NCBI RefSeq assembly: GCF_031877795.1 | Contig: NC_133958.1 | Span: 4,650,001-4,714,000, forward strand | DNA: 64,000 nucleotides | From: Strix aluco | Taxonomy: Eukaryota > Chordata > Aves > Strigiformes > Strigidae | Direction: 5' to 3' | Part shown: one piece after another, positions 61,680 to 64,000 of the stretch | Layout of the letters: every line of letters starts with the position of its first letter | How positions within the stretch are numbered: position 1 is the first letter of the stretch | Made by a program: the position numbers and the translations under genes | The notes under the pieces: model-generated | Seen by the model: only the letters and a program-made list of their open reading frames with translations | The model's database searches: none | Told to the model about the DNA's origin: nothing

Positions 61680-63480
61680 AAACAAGCGGCCCCGACGAGG
61701 CCCCGCCCCCGACACCCCCCCACCCCCCCCCGACATCGCCCATTGGCTGAGAGAGACCCGGGGGGGGGTCCCCGGGAGGGGAGAGGGGGGGAGACAGGCG
61801 GGTGACGGGGCCGGGGTGCCCCATCCTGCCGCGCATGGGACCCCCCACCCTGCCCCTAACCCACCCCCCCCCGGAGGGGTCTCCATCCTGCCCCCCCCAT
61901 CCTGCCCTGCAGTGGGGGACCCCTATTCTGCCTCTAACCCGCCCCCCGGAGGGGTCTCCATCCTGCCCCCCCCATCCTGCCCCCCAGCCCTACCCTGGAT
62001 GGACCCCCATCCTTCCCCTAACCCCCCCCCCCCGCCGCCGCCCTCCATCATCTGCTGCATCCAACCCTCATCCTCCCCCTGCATCCCACCTCCCCACTCT
62101 CCCTCGTCCCCCCCAACTCCTGCCCCCCGGGAAGGGGTGCACCCTCTGCCTGCCCCCTCCTCTGAGCACCTTTTCCCCCCGCTCGGAGCCCTGTGTGGTG
62201 CTGCCGGGCCAACAGCCCAGCTGTGCCAAAGGAGACCCCTCATGTGGCTACTCACAAGCCCCAGCCCCCCCCTCAGAGCACCCCCAGCCCCTCGCAGGGC
62301 TGTTTTTCCCAGGGGGGGGCAGACCTGCCCCATCCACCTCTACTCTCCAAGCACAGGCCACACTCTGCATTCCTGCCGTTGAACCCCAGCCCGCAGCGCT
62401 CCTCGCAACCCCCTCCTCACCCCGCAGCCCCCCCAGGGCTGCCCCCCTCCCCCCAATCCCAGCCCTGCCCCCCCCCCCCCCCCCCAGGGCATAAAAAAAA
62501 CTCAGAGTCATCTTTGCAGCGTGGCTGCCGGGAAGGCGTCCGGCACGCTGACCCCGCTGCTCTGACCCCGTATATCCGCATCATGTGATGCCTCGCCATC
62601 CTTTCCCAAGGCTTTCGGCTGCCTTCCCCCCCCCCACCCCAATCTCCTCCACGCTAAGCTCGGCCCCCCCCTTCCCGCTCCCTTTCCGCTCGGATCAGGC
62701 CGGCCGGCAGCCCGCGGCGCAGCCGACACTGATGCAACGGCCGCGTCAGCCGGCGTCAAAACCTCCGCGCTCGCCTCACCTCACACCTTCGCCTCGCAGC
62801 CGCCCGGCACGGCCCCCCCATCCCAGCACCCCCCCCACCCAGCATCGCCCCCCGCCTCACCTAACTCGCAGGACGGGGATCTCTCTCTCCATAGCAGAAG
62901 GAGATGGAGTCGCTTATTTGGGGAGGGGGAAGCCCTTTGGCTCTCGAGCCGGGCATAGGCAGCTCCTGGCTCTGCCTCCGTGCCCACGCCGGCACCGGGA
63001 GCCAGCGGCAGAGCTCTCGGCTTCGCGGCGAAACTATTTATTCCCCTGCAACGGGAGCTGCGAGCAGCCGAGCTGCAGCTTTGAGCTTTCTTCTTCTTGG
63101 AGTGGGTCACGGGGAAGGAACACGTAAAGCTTGTTTGCCAGCCGCATGATTTGGCTTTATTTGCTCTCTTGTAGCAGGTGCTTAATTGTGGCATAAAGAG
63201 TTCCTGGCAGCTCTCTGGGCAGCCGAATTCCCGCCTGCCCCCCTCCCTGCCAGGCAAAACAAAAGCACAATTGTCACTTGCAGTCGAAACACCCCGGCTG
63301 CTGCGCTCGCCCGGGCCCTTTCCTGGCAGGAGAGACCCGGTGGTGGGAGGCATCGGCGAGGGCACGGGGCAGGGGAAGGGGCTCGGGAGCATCTACGGAG
63401 CTGGTGGCTGTGACTCGCAGCCGTAGGAGGAGAAACCCAAGGCTCAGCTGCCTCACTGCAGCCCACCGCTCCGCAGCCAG
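61680..63480. other. GC-rich region upstream of RHOBTB2
   Basis: Runs of seven or more C alternate with short TCCTGCC repeats between about 61830 and 62500, giving strong potential for G-quadruplex on the minus strand. A second CpG-rich block lies near 62680-62880 and could be an alternative promoter. No coding exon is recognisable. Confidence 0.45.
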
Positions 63481-63489
63481 CCCACACCG

Positions 63490-63625
63490 CGGCACGGCAC
63501 GGCTACCCATGGCACGGCATGGCATGGCACGGCACGGCACGGCTGCCCATGGCACGGCACAGCACGGCACGGCACGGCTGCCCATGACACGGCACAGCAC
63601 GGCACGGCCTGGCATGGCGACAGTT
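63490..63625. repeat. GGCAC minisatellite
   Basis: Tandem GGCAC/GGCAT pentamers are arranged in a higher-order unit of roughly 45-50 bases punctuated by GGCTGCCCATG or GGCTACCCATG. About three higher-order copies are present. The remaining bases to 64000 show nothing recognisable; the AATAAA near 63951 has no associated gene in view. Confidence 0.85.
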
Positions 63626-64000
63626 CCCCTCCCTCAGCGCCGCTGCCTCTGGCAGGGCTGTAATTAAAAGGCCGTTTACTCCCTGCTCCCATGGCTCTCG
63701 CCGATTTAAACCTCTTGAACTTGTCCCAAAGGGCTGCCCGGCTCCGTAATCCCCCTCGCTCCCAGGCCAAGAGCTCCAAACCTGATGGCTGAGCGCTGGG
63801 GGTCAAACGGGGGAGCCTCCACCACTGGGAACAAGCAGCTATTTTCACCCCGTAGCATCCTCCTCCCTCCATCTCCCCCTTCCCAGCAAGGAATGAAGAA
63901 ACTCTCTGGGTATTAGACACGAGCGGACATTGCTCCGGCCGTGCCCTCCCCAATAAACTTTATGACTCCCACGGGTTTAATGCCAGGAGTGTTTCCATCC

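Noticed and set aside
60961-62382. 473-codon plus-strand frame
   Set aside because: It spans the minisatellite and the C-rich promoter; its repeated Cys-Ser-Glu-His-Pro peptide is the repeat unit translated.

Overview
The window is avian nuclear DNA, most likely from a bird microchromosome. Three 5'-truncated CR1 LINEs of the bird/reptile type, compact introns, GC-rich promoters and minisatellites support this. So does the gene order LOXL2 - R3HCC1 - CHMP7 - TNFRSF10 - RHOBTB2, which matches human 8p21.3 in reverse and, from memory, chicken chromosome 22. No database search was possible; identities rest on recognised protein sequence and on intron phases, which I checked by hand at every junction.

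Layout. 1-3.3 kb: last four coding exons of LOXL2 (+). 5.4-12.9 kb: R3HCC1 (-), seven exons, tail to tail with LOXL2. 19.1-20.4 kb: an intronless D1-class dopamine receptor (-) of the non-mammalian D1C/D1D type. 27.1-35.0 kb: CHMP7 (-), ten exons. 43.4-50.5 kb: a TNFRSF10B-like death receptor (+), ten exons, corresponding to the chicken TVB locus. 54.0-58.0 kb: RHOBTB2 (-), nine coding exons, with a probable 5' noncoding exon near 61.4-61.7 kb. The remaining DNA is intergenic sequence with three CR1 copies, a few MIR-like SINE scraps, minisatellites and CpG-rich promoters.

The genes are not an operon and do not share one pathway. They encode extracellular-matrix crosslinking (LOXL2), a poorly known R3H protein, dopamine signalling, ESCRT-III nuclear-envelope repair (CHMP7), apoptosis signalling (TNFRSF10B) and a Cullin-3-linked atypical Rho protein (RHOBTB2).

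The most interesting points are: (1) three phase-compatible exon-like segments on the minus strand that would encode an unrecognised 139-residue protein, its ATG overlapping the R3HCC1 stop; (2) a CTG in a perfect Kozak context at the position of the mammalian R3HCC1 start; (3) a lineage-expanded, repeat-containing acidic middle of R3HCC1; (4) the D1C-type receptor in the 8p21-like paralogon; (5) an array of CRE-like sites upstream of CHMP7; (6) a palindrome-bearing minisatellite beside the RHOBTB2 promoter. I saw no CRISPR array, tRNA, rRNA or endogenous retrovirus.
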